Part shown: positions 44,048 through 54,100 of the stretch, piece by piece | How the letters are laid out: the number at the start of each line of letters is the position of its first letter | Position numbering within the stretch: position 1 is the first letter of the stretch | Origin: Streptomyces sp. NBRC 109706 | Lineage (GTDB): Bacteria; Actinomycetota; Actinomycetes; Streptomycetales; Streptomycetaceae | Assembly: GCF_000974485.1 (NCBI RefSeq) | Contig: NZ_BBOM01000016.1 | Coordinates: 62,001-126,000 of the forward strand | Direction: 5' to 3' | Length of the DNA stretch: 64,000 nucleotides | Program-made: the position numbers and the translations under genes | Notes under the pieces: generated by a model | The model's database searches: none | Told to the model about the DNA's origin: nothing | Seen by the model: the letters and a program-made list of their open reading frames with translations, nothing else

Positions 44048-44356
44048 CGAGGCCACCGGGCCGCGGTTCGCCGCCGTGGCCCGCCGGCACCTCGCCCGGC
44101 TCGCACCCGTCGGCGACCAGCGCACCGTGACCCACGGCCAACTCGACGCCATGACACAGGACATCAGCCGACGGCCGGACGAGTGCCCCCTCGATCCCCT
44201 CGCGCCGGTCGCCGTGCGCGGTTCGTTCGGGGCGCGCGTCCCCTCAAGGCGGTGTTCGACAGCACGACCTTCCACGAGTTCGTCACGTACGCGGCCCGCT
44301 CGGTCGACGAGGCGGACGGCGACGTGCCCACGAAAGGCGTTCCCAACGATGCGTGA
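44037..44356 (+). pseudogene. Collapsed A-PCP (adenylation-carrier) gene relic
   Basis: From GTG 44037 the first ~68 residues resemble the N-terminus of the NRPS at 61622: R/ARFAAVARR, a D...T.T...LD core and APVAVR are shared in order. At about 44243 the sense jumps to another frame, which reads LKAVFDSTTFHEFVTYAARS and ends at the TGA 44354-44356. That fragment looks like the last helix of a carrier domain. A single internal deletion of an A-PCP gene, with a frameshift at the join, would explain both pieces. The front overlaps the monooxygenase stop and the tail overlaps the methyltransferase start, as operon genes do here. No catalytic motif of either domain remains. Confidence 0.65.
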
Positions 44357-45086
44357 CTACGGCACCGCGACCTACGGCGACAAGCTGGCGGCCGACTTCG
44401 ACACCTTCCTCGGCGGCGGCGGCGATCCGGAGCCCGCCGTGCGGTTCCTCACCGATCGGGTCCCCGAGGGCGACGCGCTGGAACTGGGCGTCGGCAACGG
44501 CCGCGTCGCCATCCCCCTCGCGGGGCGTGGCCTGAACGTGGTCGGCATCGACTCCTCCCCGGCCATGCTCAAGGAGATGCGCGACAAGCCCGGTGGCGAC
44601 CAAGTGGAGCCGATCCTGGGGGACTTCACCGACCCGGCGCCGGGCCGCGCCTTCGACCTGGTCTACGCCCTGCGCAGCACCTTCTACTTCCTGGTCTCCC
44701 AGGAGGCGCAGCTGACGTGCCTGCGCAACGTCAGCGCCCTGCTCAGGCCCGGCGGTCACCTCGTGCTCGAACTGGGCGCCCCACCGTACCGGCGGATGAA
44801 CGAACGGCAGTACGTGGACGCCCTGCAGGTGGAGGTGGAGGAGGCCGCGTTCTTCCTCACCCTGCACGACCCGATCGCCCAGCGCATCGACCGGCAGATG
44901 ATCGTGATGGGCGAGTCCAGGACCCGGCTGCAGCCCATCAGGTTCCGCTATATCTGGCCCTCGGAGCTCGATCTGATGGCCGCGCTCGCCGGGCTGACCA
45001 CGGTGTCGCGGCAAGCGGGCTGGGCGGGTGGGGAGTTCACCGGCACGGGGCGTCATGTCTCCGTCTTCCGCAAGGAGATGGAGTAG
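44349..45086 (+). CDS. Class I SAM-dependent methyltransferase
   Basis: 245 residues. SAM-binding motif I is ELGVGNGR (45-52) with acidic Asp68 at the end of strand 2, followed by post-I and RPGGHLVLELG motifs typical of small-molecule methyltransferases. The reading frame extends upstream into the A-PCP relic, but the ATG at 44349 has AAAGG about 11 nt upstream and begins the conserved fold, so I treat the longer version as an artefact. It lies 3 nt from the aminotransferase start. It probably O-, N- or C-methylates a precursor or product of the NRPS pathway. The substrate is unknown. Confidence 0.88.
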   Translation: MRDYGTATYGDKLAADFDTFLGGGGDPEPAVRFLTDRVPEGDALELGVGNGRVAIPLAGRGLNVVGIDSSPAMLKEMRDKPGGDQVEPILGDFTDPAPGRAFDLVYALRSTFYFLVSQEAQLTCLRNVSALLRPGGHLVLELGAPPYRRMNERQYVDALQVEVEEAAFFLTLHDPIAQRIDRQMIVMGESRTRLQPIRFRYIWPSELDLMAALAGLTTVSRQAGWAGGEFTGTGRHVSVFRKEME

Positions 45087-45089
45087 CCG

Positions 45090-46322
45090 ATGGTGGGGGC
45101 GACCAACGCGGCGGAGCGTCCCGTGCTGGCCAGGCGCATGGCGACGATGGCACCGTCGGCCATCGGTTCCGTGCTGCGGCTCGGCGACAGCACGGGCGTG
45201 CTGTCCCTGGCCGGCGGGTTGCCGGCCGACGAGGGGCTGGCGAGCCCCGAGATCACCGCCGTCGTGGGCGAGGTGCTGGCGGGCGCGTCCCCCGGCCTGC
45301 AGTACGGCGTCACCCACGGGTCACCGGCGCTGTGCGCGTGGATCGCCGCACGACTGCGCGCGGATCTCGGGGTGACCGTGGACGGCGAGGAACTGATCAT
45401 CACCCAGGGCTCGCAGCAGGGCATCGACCTCGTCTGCAAGGCCCTGCTCGACCCGGGCGACATCGTGGTGACCGACAGCCCCAGCTATATCGGGGCGCTC
45501 CAGGTGTTCCGGCTCTTCGAGGCCGACGTGCGGCCCGTCCCGCTGGCGGCTGACCCGGAGTTGACGGAGCTGGCCGACCGGCTCGCCGCCGGCCTGCGCC
45601 CCCGTCTGGTCTACGTCGTGCCCAACTACTCCAACCCCACGGGGGCGACGCTCGACGAGCGGCAGCGCCGCCGTCTGGCGGACCTCGCCGACCGTTACGG
45701 ATTCCATCTGGTGGAGGACGACCCCTACCGCGACATCTGGCTGTCCGACCGGCCGCCCGAGGCCGCGTCGCTGGCCGGCCTCAGCGACCGGGCGCTGCAT
45801 CTGGGCAGCTTCTCCAAGGTGCTGTTCCCCGGCTGCCGCGTGGGCTATCTGACGGCGCCACCGGCGCTGCTCCCGGCGCTGCGGGTGGTGCGGCAGGCCG
45901 CCGACCTGGGGAACTCGGAACTGCTCCAGCGGGTCGTCCACGCCCTGCTCGACCGGGAAGGGTTCTTCGACCGACGGCTGACCCGCCTGCGCGCCCTCTA
46001 CCGGCGGCGGCGCTCCGCCCTGACCGGGGAACTTCGCCACCAACTGCCGGAGGCACGCTTCGAGACCCCCCAGGGCGGGTTCTTCGTATGGGCGCGGCTG
46101 GGCCCCCGGCTGGACACCGCCGCGCTGCTGCCCGTCGCGCTGCGGCACGGCGTCTCCTATGTGCCGGGCGCCGAGTTCTACCCGGCCGACCCCGATCGCA
46201 CCACGGCCAGGCTGGCCTTCTCCTGCCTCCCGCCGGAACGGGCCGGCGAGGCCGCCGCCCGGCTGGCCGCCGCCGTGCGGGAGGCATCCGGGAGCGGACG
46301 GGAGGCGGGGAACCACCGATGA
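45090..46322 (+). CDS. PLP-dependent aminotransferase (fold type I, MocR/2-aminoadipate-like)
   Basis: 410 residues. PLP Lys243 is in GSFSKVLFPGCRVGY, with Asn182 (NYSNPTG), Asp211/Tyr213 (EDDPYRD) and a conserved Arg250. It lacks the GntR DNA-binding domain of true MocR regulators, so it is an enzyme. Relatives transaminate aromatic, branched-chain or 2-aminoadipate-type amino acids. In this operon it would convert a keto acid made by upstream enzymes to an amino acid for the NRPS, or the reverse. The stop overlaps the start of the next gene (ATGA). Confidence 0.9.
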   Translation: MVGATNAAERPVLARRMATMAPSAIGSVLRLGDSTGVLSLAGGLPADEGLASPEITAVVGEVLAGASPGLQYGVTHGSPALCAWIAARLRADLGVTVDGEELIITQGSQQGIDLVCKALLDPGDIVVTDSPSYIGALQVFRLFEADVRPVPLAADPELTELADRLAAGLRPRLVYVVPNYSNPTGATLDERQRRRLADLADRYGFHLVEDDPYRDIWLSDRPPEAASLAGLSDRALHLGSFSKVLFPGCRVGYLTAPPALLPALRVVRQAADLGNSELLQRVVHALLDREGFFDRRLTRLRALYRRRRSALTGELRHQLPEARFETPQGGFFVWARLGPRLDTAALLPVALRHGVSYVPGAEFYPADPDRTTARLAFSCLPPERAGEAAARLAAAVREASGSGREAGNHR

Positions 46323-46819
46323 GAGTGGAACGGGTCGACGACCGCATCCGGTTCCCCGAGGGCGCGCCCTTCGACGTCGAGGAACTGCTGGCCCAGCCCC
46401 TGGTGGCGCGCGTCGCCACCAGAGGACCGGTGGTGCGGCCCGTCTGGTACCTGTGGGAGGACAGCGCCTTCTGGGTGTTCGTCGGGCCCTGGTCCCGACT
46501 GATGCGCCAACTGCCCGACGACCCCGTCTTCGACCTGGTCGTGGACGTCTGCGAGGTGCACAGCGGGCTGGTGCGCCAGGTACGGGCGCACGGGACGGGC
46601 ACCGTCGAGCCGTTCGACGTCCCCCGGGCGCGGCGCAAACTCGTCCGCTACCTGGGGCGGCACGAGGAACGGTGGGATCCGCGTTTCTCACTGGCCGGCG
46701 ATCCCCAGGCACGTGAGCTGCGACTGGCGCGGCTGGCCCCCGACGTCATGAGCGCGCACGACATGACGTTCCGCCCGTCCCTGCCGGACGGGTCCCCGGG
46801 GGAGGGAGATCGGGCATGA
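46319..46819 (+). CDS. FMN-binding split-barrel (pyridoxamine oxidase-like) protein
   Basis: 166 residues of the PNPOx-like split-barrel family: LVARVATRGPVVRPVWYLWED, then VFVGPWSRLMRQL. These are the usual beta-barrel and phosphate-binding features of Rv1155/F420-type proteins rather than PdxH. Such proteins bind FMN or F420 and reduce or oxidise small molecules. It overlaps both neighbours by 4 nt. It might recycle flavin for the monooxygenase or act as a tailoring oxidoreductase. It is only distantly like the flavoprotein at 39609. Confidence 0.8.
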   Translation: MRVERVDDRIRFPEGAPFDVEELLAQPLVARVATRGPVVRPVWYLWEDSAFWVFVGPWSRLMRQLPDDPVFDLVVDVCEVHSGLVRQVRAHGTGTVEPFDVPRARRKLVRYLGRHEERWDPRFSLAGDPQARELRLARLAPDVMSAHDMTFRPSLPDGSPGEGDRA

Positions 46820-48078
46820 ACCCGCTGCGTCCGTACCGTGTCGTCGTCCGGCACGGACGGCTCGCCTACCTGCTCGCCGGGGACTTCGTGTCCAAGATCG
46901 GGGACGGGATGCTGCTGGTGGCCCTGCCGCTGCTGGCGATCCGCGTCCACGAACCCCTCAGCGCGGCGCTGGCGGTGTCCCTGGTGGTGGCGGCGCCGCA
47001 CCTCATCTCGCTGCCCCTGGGGCTGCGCATGGGGTTGGGCAGGACCCGGCTGGACCCGGTCACGGTCATCGCGGTCGACTGCGCCCTGCGTTGCTCCGTC
47101 TCCACCGCCCTCGCCGTGCTCGCCGTGTTGGACGCCCTGACGCTCTGGCCGCTGTTCGTGATGCTGCTGTTCGGGTCCTCGCTGCGTGCCGTCGCCGGGG
47201 CCTCCCGCCGGGTCCTGGTCACCGGAATGGTCGGCAAGGAGGACCGGCTCCCCGTCAACAGCGTCCTGGCCCTCAACGACAGCACCGCGCTCTACATCCT
47301 GGGGCCGAGCCTCGGCGGACTCCTCGTCCTGTGGGCCGGGCCCTGGCTGCCGCTCCTCTTCGACGGGGTGTCCTTCGTCGCGCTCGCCGCCGGACTCGTC
47401 GGCCTGCGGGCGGGCCGTCAGCCGGCCGCCAGGGCCGGGCGCAGATCCGGCTGGCAGATCCTCAAGAACACCGGCGGGCTGTGGCCCATGTTCTGCGTGG
47501 CCTTCGGCTTCAACCTGCTGTGGGGGCCGATCTCGGTCTCGATGCCGCTCTTCGTCCAGAACGACCTGCACGCCGACGAGGCCGCGTACGGACTGCTCAT
47601 GACCGGGCTCGGCATCGGCGCCGTGGCCGGCTCGCTCGCCAGCGGCTTCCTCAAGACCCTGCCGGCCCACCGGGTGCTGACCGTCCTCATCGCCAGTTGG
47701 GCCGGCGCCCTGTGCCTCGTCTCGTTCGCCCCCAACGTCTATCTGGCCGCGGCCGCCCTCTCCGTCGGCGGGCTGGTCTGGGCCCCGTTCGTCCCCGTCA
47801 TGTACACCGCCGTCCAAGGCCGACTCGACGACGAGGACCACCAACCCGTACTCACCTTCTGGAGCGCCGGATACAACACCGCCGGCCCCCTTGGCGTGCT
47901 CCTGGGCGCGCCCCTGCTCGCGCTCACCGGAACACGTGCGGGCATGGTCGTCTCCGCCGGCCTCACGGCCGCCCTGGCCGTGCCCGCGCTCGTCGCCGGA
48001 CGCCGCCTGACCGCCGGCGCGCGGCGGGAGGCGGAGGATCCGCCGCCGGAGAAGGCGCCGACCGGACGCCCGGAGTGA
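46816..48078 (+). CDS. Major facilitator superfamily exporter
   Basis: A 420-residue polytopic membrane protein with about 12 hydrophobic segments in two halves, split by a basic loop around residues 195-215 (GRQPAARAGRRSG). GDFVSKIGDGM in the first segments is typical of drug-exporter MFS proteins (MdfA/NreB-like). The C-terminus is a short cytoplasmic Pro/Glu tail. It is translationally coupled to the split-barrel gene and sits directly before the NRPS, so export of the product or self-resistance is the likely role. Confidence 0.9.
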   Translation: MNPLRPYRVVVRHGRLAYLLAGDFVSKIGDGMLLVALPLLAIRVHEPLSAALAVSLVVAAPHLISLPLGLRMGLGRTRLDPVTVIAVDCALRCSVSTALAVLAVLDALTLWPLFVMLLFGSSLRAVAGASRRVLVTGMVGKEDRLPVNSVLALNDSTALYILGPSLGGLLVLWAGPWLPLLFDGVSFVALAAGLVGLRAGRQPAARAGRRSGWQILKNTGGLWPMFCVAFGFNLLWGPISVSMPLFVQNDLHADEAAYGLLMTGLGIGAVAGSLASGFLKTLPAHRVLTVLIASWAGALCLVSFAPNVYLAAAALSVGGLVWAPFVPVMYTAVQGRLDDEDHQPVLTFWSAGYNTAGPLGVLLGAPLLALTGTRAGMVVSAGLTAALAVPALVAGRRLTAGARREAEDPPPEKAPTGRPE

Positions 48079-48117
48079 CGCCCTCCCGGCCGTGACCACA
48101 CCCACGAGGGGACCCCG

Positions 48118-51100
48118 ATGACCGTCTCCACCCAACGGACCGCCCAGCCGAGCGTCGACCCCCCGCCGGCGCACCCGCTGTCCACCGCGCAGCGGCGCAT
48201 GTGGTTCGCGTCGAGCTACGCGCCGGACAGCGCCGCCTACAACCAGCCGTATGTGCTGCGGCTGAGCGGTCCGTTGGACGCGACCGCGCTGGTCGACGCC
48301 CTGCGCGACCTGGTCGCCGCCCACCCGGTGCTGCGCGGCCTCGTCGAGGAACGGGACGGGGAGCCGTACGCGGTGTTCCAGCCGGTGGACCGGGTCCCGA
48401 TCGCGGTCGTCGACGGCTGGGACGAGTCGGCGGCGGAGGCCGAGGCGAGGCGCCCGTTCGATCTGCGGACCGAGGTGCCGACGCGGGCGACCCTGTACCG
48501 GCTGCGGGACACCTCCCATGTGCTGGCGCTGACCTTCCACCACATCGCGTTGGACGCCTGGTCGTACCGGCTGCTGCGCCAGGACCTCGCCGTCCGCTAC
48601 CTGGCCCGCCTCGGCGAGGGCCGGGCGCCCGGGCAACCGGCGGTGGACTACGCCGAGTTCGTGGCATGGGAGCGGGAACGGGACATCTCGGCGGGACTGG
48701 AGTGGTGGGCCGAACGGTTGGCCGGTCTGGAGCCGCCCCCGCACCTTCCGCACGACCGGCCCCGCTCGCCCGACGGGCCCGCCACCGAGGGCTCCCTGTC
48801 GTTCGAACTCCCCACCGCGTTGACCCGGGCGGTCCGCGCCCTCGCCCGCGCGTCCAGGTGCACGCCTTTCACGGTGTTGGTCACGGCCTTCCAGACCCTG
48901 CTGGCGACGGCCTCGGGCCGCGAGGACATCGCGGTGGCCGTCCCCGCCTGGGGCCGGGACGACCCGAGGTTCGAACAGACGGTGGGCAGCTTCGTCAACA
49001 CGGTCGTCGTGCGCACCGACCTCGGCGGGGAGCCGTCCACGCCCGACGCGCTGCACCGGGTGCGGGACGGGCTGCTGGCGGCGCTGGAGCACTCCGGGGT
49101 CCCCTTCGAACGGGTGGTGCGCCGACTGGCGCTCGAACGAGCCGCCGGCGCCATGCCGTTGGTCGACGCGTTGGTGAACCTCACGACGGCGGAGGGCCCC
49201 ACCACCTGGGCCGACGGGCTGACCGTCGAAACCGGCGAGATCAGGAACGGGGCGGTCAAGTTCGACCTGGCGCTCTATCTGAGCGATGCGCGCACCACGA
49301 TCCACGGCCGATTCGCCTACCACGCCGGCCTGTTCGACGCCGCGACGGTGGCCCGTTGGCGCGACGGGTACCTCGCCCTGCTGACCGGGATGACGGAACA
49401 TCCCGAGCGGCCCGTCACCCGGATACCGGTCGGGCCCGCCGAGGGCCGGACGCTGGCCGGGCCCCGCGCGCGGATCCCCAGCGGGCTGCTGCACCCGCTC
49501 ATCGACCGCTGGGTGACGCGGACACCGGAGGCGATCGCCGCCGTCGGCCCCGACGGGCCGCTCAGCTACGGCCGGCTCGGCTCCCGCGCCGCACGCCTGG
49601 CCAGGCGGCTGCGCGCCGCCGGCGTCGCCCCCGACCAGCCGGTCGCCGTCCACTGCGACCGCCGCACCGACCTGGTCACCGCGATGCTCGGGGTGTTACG
49701 GGCCGGCGGTTGCTATCTGCCGGTGGACGAGACGCTGCCCGCCGGCCGACTCGCCACCCTGCTGGACACCGCCGGCGTCCGGGTGGTGCTCACCACCCGG
49801 CGTCTGGCGCCCGGCCTGCCGGCCGGCGAACGACTGGTGCTGCCCCTCGACGACCTCGAAGACGCGGACGGCTTCGAAGATGCCGACGACCTCGAAGACG
49901 CCGGCGCCCGGCCCGAGGCCGAGGGGGTCCTGCCCCCGGTGACGCCCGCCTCGCTCGCCTACACCATCTTCACCTCGGGCTCCACCGGCACCCCCAAGGG
50001 GGTCGGCGTCGAACACCGGCACATCACCCACTACCTGCACGCGGTACGCCCGGCGATGGAGTCCTCGGCGCCCGGCATCCGCTCCTTCGCCCTGCTCTCG
50101 ACGCACGCCGCCGACCTCGGCCTCACCTCCCTCCTCGGGGCCCTCACCACCGGCCGCACCGTGCATCTGGTGGACGCCGAGACCGGCAACGACCCGGAAC
50201 GGCTGGGCCACTACCTCCGCACGCATCCGGTGGACGCGGTCAAATGCGTGCCCAGCCAGCTGGAGATGCTCGCCGGCGACGCGGAACTCGGCCCCCTGCT
50301 CCCGCGCCGCCTGCTGGTGCTGGGCGGCGAGGCATGCTCCTGGGAGTTGGTCCGCCGCATCCGCCGGGCCGCACCGGAACTGGTGGTGCAGACGTCCTAC
50401 GGGCCGACGGAGACCACCGTCTCCGTGCTCACCTGCGATGTGGCCGAGATCGCCGAGGAACTGCGGCACGGCGTCGTCCCGTTGGGGCGGCCCCTGGCCA
50501 ACGTCGACTGCCAGGTGACCGACCCGTCGGGCCGGCCGGTGCCGCCCGGCACCCCGGGTGAGCTGTGGATCGGCGGCCCCACGGTGGCCCGGGGCTACCT
50601 CGGGGACGAGGAGGGGACCGCCGCGCGTTTCCGCGTCGGGCCCGAAGGCCGACGCCGCTACCGGACCGGCGACCGGGTCCGCCAACGGCCCGACGGCGTC
50701 CTGGAGTTCCTGGGCCGCCTCGACGACCAGGTGAAGATCCGCGGCCACCGCGTCGAACCCGGCGAGGTCGCCACCGCCCTGCGCGGCATGCCGGGGGTGG
50801 CCGCCGCCCATGTCCTGCCGGTCGGCGCGGGCCACACCCGGCAGCTGAGGGCCTGGGTCACCCCGGAGCCGGGAGCCTCCCCGGACGGGGCGGGACTGCG
50901 GGTCGCACTGCGCAGACGGATGCCGCACCATCTGGTCCCCGCGCGGATCGCCGTGCTCGACCGGCTGCCCCTCACCCGAAACGGCAAGGTGGACCGGGGC
51001 GCGCTGCTGGCCGGGGCCCCGCCCGAGCGGCCCGGCGCACGGGGCCCGCGCTCCGAACGGGAACACATCCTGTGCGGGCTGTTCTCCGAGGTGCTGGGCG

Positions 51101-54100
51101 TCCCCACGGTGGGCATCGACGACGACTTCTTCGCCCTCGGCGGCCACTCGCTGCTCGCCGCCAGGCTCGCGGCGCGGATCCGCGCCGCGCTGGGCGTCGG
51201 CATCGGGGTCAGGGCCCTCTTCGACGCCCCGACGGTGGCCGAGTTGGCGCCGGCGCTCACCGGGGCGAGCGGCCACCCACCGGTCCGGCCCGCCGCGCGC
51301 CGCCCCGAGCTGGTGCCGCTCTCCGGCGGACAACGGGCCCTGTGGTTCCTCCACCAGATGGACGGCGCCGACACCGGCTACAACCAGTGCTATCCCTGGC
51401 GCCTCACCGGACCGCTCGACATCCCCGCCCTCGAACAGGCCATCCACGATGTCGTCGAACGCCACGACATCCTGCGCACCGTGTTCCAGGAACGCGACGG
51501 CGAGCCGTACCAGCGGGTGCTGCCCCGGGACACCGGCGCCCCGACGCTCGCCGTGGCCACCGTCGACGAGGCCGACCTGGCCGAACGCCTCGCCACCCGC
51601 GCCAGGTCGGCGTTCGACCTGGCGACGGGGACTCCGCTGCGCACCGATCTCCTCAGCCTCGGACCGCAGGACCATGTCCTCGTCTGGACCATGCACCATA
51701 TCGCCGGGGACGGCTGGTCGGCGGGCATCATCCGGCGCGATCTGGCCCGGGCGTACCGCTCCCGCCGAGAGGGGCGGCCACCGGCCTGGGAACCACTGCC
51801 GCTGCGCTATGCCGACTACGCGCTGTGGGAGCACGCGCTGCTGGCGGACGCAACCGACCCCCAAGCCCCGCTGGGACGGCAACTCGCCTACTGGACAACA
51901 CGGTTGGCCGGACTGCCGGACCGTCTCACGCTGCCCTGGGACCGGCCCCCCGGGCCCACAGCGAGCTTCTCCGGTGCCTCGGTCGCGTTCCGCTTCGACG
52001 CCGAACTGCACCGAGGTCTGGGCGAGTTGGCGAGGAAACACCATGTCACCCTCTTCATGGTCCTGCAGGCCGGGCTCGCGGCACTGCTGACCCGGCTGGG
52101 CGCCGGCACCGACATCCCCGTCGGGACCCCGGTCGCCGGCCGCCCCGACGAGTCCCTGCACGACCTCGTCGGCTTCTTCGCCAACACCCTGGTGCTGCGC
52201 ACCGACACCTCGGGCGCACCGACGTTCACCGAACTGCTCGCCCGCGTCAGGGAAGGCGACCTGGCCGCCTACGACCACCAGGAACTGCCCTTCGAACGGC
52301 TGGTCGACGAGATCAACCCCGCCCGCTCGATGGCGCACAACCCGCTCTTCCAGGTCCTGCTGGTCCTCCAGAACAATGATCCCGAGGATCTGCGGCTCCC
52401 GGGTCTGGACGCCACCCGCGTCCCGTTCGAGCACCGCGTCGCCAAGTTCGACCTGAGCGTCCAGTTCGTGGAACACCTCGACGACAACGGAGCGCCGGCG
52501 GGGCTGGCCGGCGACGCGGAGTTCAGCACCGACCTGTTCGACACCGCCACCGTCGTCTCGCTGACCCGCCGACTGGAGCGCCTGCTGCGCGCCGTGGTCG
52601 CCGACCCCGACGCCCGTATCACCCGCCCCAACCTCCTCAGCGCCCGCGAACGCCGGGCCCTGCCGACCGCCGACCACCGTCCCGCGCCCGAAACCGGCCG
52701 TTCCGTACCGGAGTTGTTCCGCGCCCAGGCGGCCCGCGCGCCGGGGGCGGTGGCCGTGGAACACGGCGACGCGCTCCTCACCTACGCGGAACTCGACGCC
52801 CGCAGCGACGCGTTGGCCACCGTCCTGCGGGAACGGGGCGGCGTGCGGCGCGGGGAGCGCGTGGCGCTGCTCTGCGCACCAGGGGCACCCGCCGTGGTGG
52901 CCGCCCTCGCGGTGCTCAAGTGCGCGGCGACGCTCGTCCCCCGAGACCCCGCCGACCTCGCCGATCCCGCCGATCCCGCCGACCCCGGCGACCCCGGCGA
53001 CCCCGGCGACGCTGTGCGCGAGGTGGCCGCCTCGGCCCGCCTGGTGCTCGTCGACCGGGCCACCACCGGCATCCCCGGGGCACTGCCGATCCAGGACGCC
53101 CCGGCGGCCGACGGCTGGATCGACGCCCCTGTCGGGCCCCCGATCCACCCCGACCAACCGGCCTGTCTGCTCTCGCCCGGCGGAGCGGAGCAGGCCGGGG
53201 AGGTCACCGTCTCCCACCGCTCCCTGGTCCGGCTGGCGCTGGCCGCCCGGGCGACCGCCGCCGGCTCGCGGGAGCGAGTGCTGCTGCACTCCCGCCCGGA
53301 CGCCGAGACCTCCCTGTACGAGCTGTGGTTCCCGCTGCTGACGGGCGGCCGGATCGTGGTCGCGCCCCCCGGCACGGCCGACCCGCCCACCCCGGCCCAC
53401 CGGCTCCCCGGCAGCGGGGCGACCGGGGTCTGGCTGGGCCCCGGAACCCTCCAACGGATCGTCGCCACCCGGCCGGAACTCCTGTCCGGAGTACGGCGGT
53501 TGTGGACGACGGCCGACGGGGTCCCGGCCGCCGTGCTGCGCCGGCTGTGGGAACACTGCCCGGCCATCACGGTGGTCCTCGCCTCGTTCCGGCCCGAGAT
53601 CGGTGGATTCGACACCAGCCACACCCTGGCCGCCGACGCACCCCTCGCGGCCGGCCCGCCCCGAGCCCGCCGCCCCCTGAACGGGATCACCGCGTGGGTG
53701 CTCGACCCCTGGCTGAACCCGCTTCCGCCCGGTGTGACGGGGGAGTTGTACCTCACGGCCGAGGGCCTGACCGGCGGCCCGACGGCCGACGCCCCGGGGA
53801 CGGCGGCACGCCTGGTCGCCTGCCCGTTCGGCGCGCCCGGCACACGGATGGTCCGCACCGGCGAACTGGCGCGGTACACCGCCGCCGGCGCGCTGGAGCA
53901 CCTGGGACGAGCCGCCGAGCGACTGGCCTCGGGCGGCGTGACCGTCAGCCCCGACGAGGTCGCGGCCGCCCTGGCCGAACACCCCGAGATCGCGGAGACC
54001 ATCGCCCTGCCGCGCCGCGTGCGGCCCGGCGAACGCCGCGTGGTCTGCTACGCGGTGCCCACCACCGGCTCCGCACCCCACCCGGCGCGACTCGCCCAGT

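Noticed and set aside
44037..45086. One 349-residue fused protein from GTG 44037 to the methyltransferase stop
   Set aside because: The first part matches an A-domain start, then becomes Ser/Arg/Thr-rich nonsense, and a good ribosome site and fold start occur at 44349.
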